NCBI GenBank assembly: GCA_023659985.1
Contig: JAGXOH010000038.1
Location: 1-7,219 of the forward strand
Direction: 5' to 3'
Length of the DNA stretch: 7,219 nucleotides
Source: Candidatus Falkowbacteria bacterium LH_S3
GTDB taxonomy: Bacteria > Patescibacteriota > Patescibacteriia > Patescibacteriales > JAGXOH01
Shown: positions 6,117 to 7,219 of the stretch, in pieces
How the letters are laid out: each line of letters begins with the position of its first letter
Position numbering within the stretch: position 1 is the stretch's first letter
Notes under the pieces: generated by a model
The model's database searches: none
Seen by the model: the letters and a program-made list of their open reading frames with translations, nothing else
What the model was told of the DNA's origin: nothing
Translations under genes and position numbers: made by a program

Positions 6117-6130
6117 AGATTTAAAAAATT

Positions 6131-6156
6131 GGTTTAATGTAAATAAATAGTTGGTA
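6131..6156 (+). repeat. Left terminal inverted repeat of the insertion sequence
   Basis: The 26 bases beginning GGTTTAATGTAAATAAAT match the reverse complement of 7194-7219 at every position. Similarity stops sharply after GTTGGTA. The repeat lies downstream of the transposase gene, whose stop codon is at 6160-6162. Confidence 0.93.
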
Positions 6157-6159
6157 ATT

Positions 6160-7129
6160 TCATTTGTTATTTTTGAAATAATTGTACCAAAGAATAAAAT
6201 TCCGTCTGTTCTTTCCACTTAGTCCTCTGTGAATATTTAGATTGTTTTTTAAATAAGAAAATCTGCATTCCAAACCATTACTTGACTTGGGTATTTCCGC
6301 GTCATCTAAGTAGTGAAACATATTCGGGAGAGCATTCTTGATTAACGATCTGGTTCGTCTGAGTAGTTTGTGAGTATACCATCTCCTACCTGATAAACTT
6401 TCGCTTTTTTCTTTCAGAAATGAATAATATTTTCTATCCCAACCCTCAAACTGTTTAATCCAAAAATCTCGTTTATCATAATCGTCTATTTCATGTAATT
6501 TTGTAGCCCAGTATCTAAGAGTAATTCCTGCTTCTGTTTTAGGAAATCTAGTCAAGTAGATTAAACTCATTCTCTGAATATGAATAACACATCTCTGATG
6601 AATAATATCGGGGAATACCTGTTTTATCGCCTTAATTAGCCCTCTCTGGCCGTCTGACGTGATGCTGGTGATATTTAATCCTGATTGTTTTAATAATTCT
6701 AAATCAGCCACATAATTATTATAATTTTCTCTTTCTACTATACTGTAGAATTGTAAATATTTTAAATCATTATCTAAATAATTTAGTATACAAAAATCAC
6801 TTGTGTATATTCCGTCAACAATCAAATGACAATTAATATTAAATTTTATTCTTGGAATTGGGGGATTATTTAAATAATTTCTAAACAATGCGCGAATAGT
6901 TTGAATTGTTAATCCTTTCTTGTCAGCAATCTCTTGTAATGTTTTTCTTCCGATAATCCACCTTTTAAACCAAACAATTTGTCTTGCAATTGATTTTCGT
7001 TTTGATTGAGTAATAAATAGTTTATGGCAATTTTTGCAATACCACCTTTGTTTACTATTCTGTATTCCCCATTTAATTGTGTTAAGTTTTTTGCAAAAAG
7101 GACAAAGTTTTTTTTGATAAAATAGTCAT
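6160..7129 (-). pseudogene. IS256/IS1249-like DDE transposase, frame broken in an A8 run
   Basis: The conceptual product has 322 residues if one A is removed from the run of eight at about 7108-7115. The ATG at 7127-7129 then reads MTILSKKLCPFCKK and joins the main frame. The N-terminus is a zinc ribbon (Cys9, Cys12, Cys31, Cys34), followed by a helix-turn-helix-like part (RKTLQEIADKKGLTIQTIRA). The MULE-type catalytic core has Asp105 in LIVDG, Asp159 in ITSDGQRGL, a C-x-x-H motif (CVIH) and Glu287 in SNGLEC, ending near LNIHRGLS. This arrangement and the WYTHKLLRR segment resemble the IS1249 group of IS256. Without the shift, the first usual start codon in the main frame is a TTG at 6888, which would lose the zinc ribbon and HTH. 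The gene is either a recent pseudogene, expressed by slippage on the A run, or hit by a sequencing error. Confidence 0.82.
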
Positions 7130-7181
7130 AATTGTAAAATGATTTACAAAATTAATTAAATTTAACTTAATTTTACAATTA
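7129..7181. promoter_or_regulatory. 12-bp inverted repeat overlapping the transposase start
   Basis: TAATTGTAAAAT (7129-7140) and ATTTTACAATTA (7170-7181) are exact reverse complements 29 bases apart. On the minus strand the second arm runs into the A of the transposase ATG. If it is transcribed, the fold would hold the initiation region, a device several insertion sequences use to block translation from outside transcripts. It could also be a transposase- or regulator-binding site. Confidence 0.45.
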
Positions 7182-7193
7182 AATTAACTATTC

Positions 7194-7219
7194 TACCAAC
7201 TATTTATTTACATTAAACC
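7194..7219 (-). repeat. Right terminal inverted repeat of the insertion sequence
   Basis: Read on the minus strand it begins GGTTTAATG at the very last base of the window and matches 6131-6156 over all 26 positions. It lies upstream of the transposase gene. Whether the repeat continues beyond the window cannot be seen. Confidence 0.93.

Larger units (their letters stand above)
6131..7219 (-). mobile_element. Complete insertion sequence, IS256-family IS1249-like, 1089 bp
   Basis: The element is bounded by perfect 26-bp inverted repeats at 6131-6156 and 7194-7219, both beginning GGTTTAATG when read inward. It carries one transposase gene on the minus strand, whose stop codon lies just inside the left repeat. 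The length suits a single-gene element. The target-site duplication cannot be checked because the window stops at the last base of the right repeat. Insertion is 14 bases after the V4R-like gene and does not break it. Confidence 0.88.

Noticed and set aside
5988..6218. Minus-strand open frame spanning the end of the V4R-like gene and the left repeat
   Set aside because: It crosses the insertion boundary, so it can only have arisen by juxtaposition, and it overlaps conserved plus-strand coding sequence.
6160..6888. Transposase starting at the TTG at 6888
   Set aside because: The same frame continues upstream through a clear zinc ribbon (CPFC...CKNC) and HTH, so this start would remove conserved domains. 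The ATG at 7129 with a one-base shift is the better explanation.
1..7219. Alternative genetic code with TGA as glycine, as in some Patescibacteria
   Set aside because: The four long genes reach natural family ends without any internal TGA. In a TGA-recoding genome many in-frame TGA codons would be expected. The only hint is the short left-edge frame.
1..7219. CRISPR arrays, tRNA or rRNA genes
   Set aside because: No regularly spaced repeats, cloverleaf-like segments or ribosomal RNA sequences were seen on either strand by eye.

Overview
The window is an AT-rich fragment, most likely from a bacterium of the Candidate Phyla Radiation (Patescibacteria). This is inferred from the style of the histidine kinase dimerisation region, the two-receiver regulator with SN in place of the usual S/T-A, very A-rich lysine-heavy coding, and start codons without Shine-Dalgarno sequences. 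No marker gene is present, so the placement is tentative. The standard genetic code fits all long genes.

Layout. Positions 1-206 hold the tail of an unidentified reading frame and a clear rho-independent terminator. Positions 331-1503 encode a membrane-anchored BMP/PnrA-family (Med/TmpC-like) substrate-binding protein with no transporter genes beside it. Positions 1504-2045 lack an intact gene and hold several inverted repeats plus the decayed C-terminal end of an integrase-type (IS481/IS3-like) transposase. Positions 2046-5153 are a tight two-gene signalling operon: a 750-residue membrane histidine kinase (extracellular Cache-like sensor, HAMP, coiled coil, PAS, HisKA, HATPase) and a 280-residue regulator made of two receiver domains and no output domain. 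An extended -10 promoter follows at about 5229-5237, then a small frameshifted reading frame (5271-5457) and a 215-residue protein whose C-terminal half resembles V4R-type ligand-sensing domains (5469-6116). Positions 6131-7219 are a complete insertion sequence with perfect 26-bp terminal inverted repeats and an IS256/IS1249-like transposase on the minus strand. Its reading frame is broken by one extra A in a run of eight. The window ends exactly at the last base of the right repeat, as assemblies often do at multicopy elements.

How the genes may work together. The kinase and the double receiver are almost certainly a cognate pair. A BMP-family protein next to a Cache-type kinase recalls Med and KinD of Bacillus subtilis, where the BMP-family lipoprotein Med is needed for KinD activity. 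The BMP protein here may therefore be an extracellular ligand-binding partner of the kinase rather than a transporter component. The V4R-like protein could be a second sensor or an output partner of the receiver-only regulator. These links are inference from gene order. The region has been visited at least twice by mobile elements.
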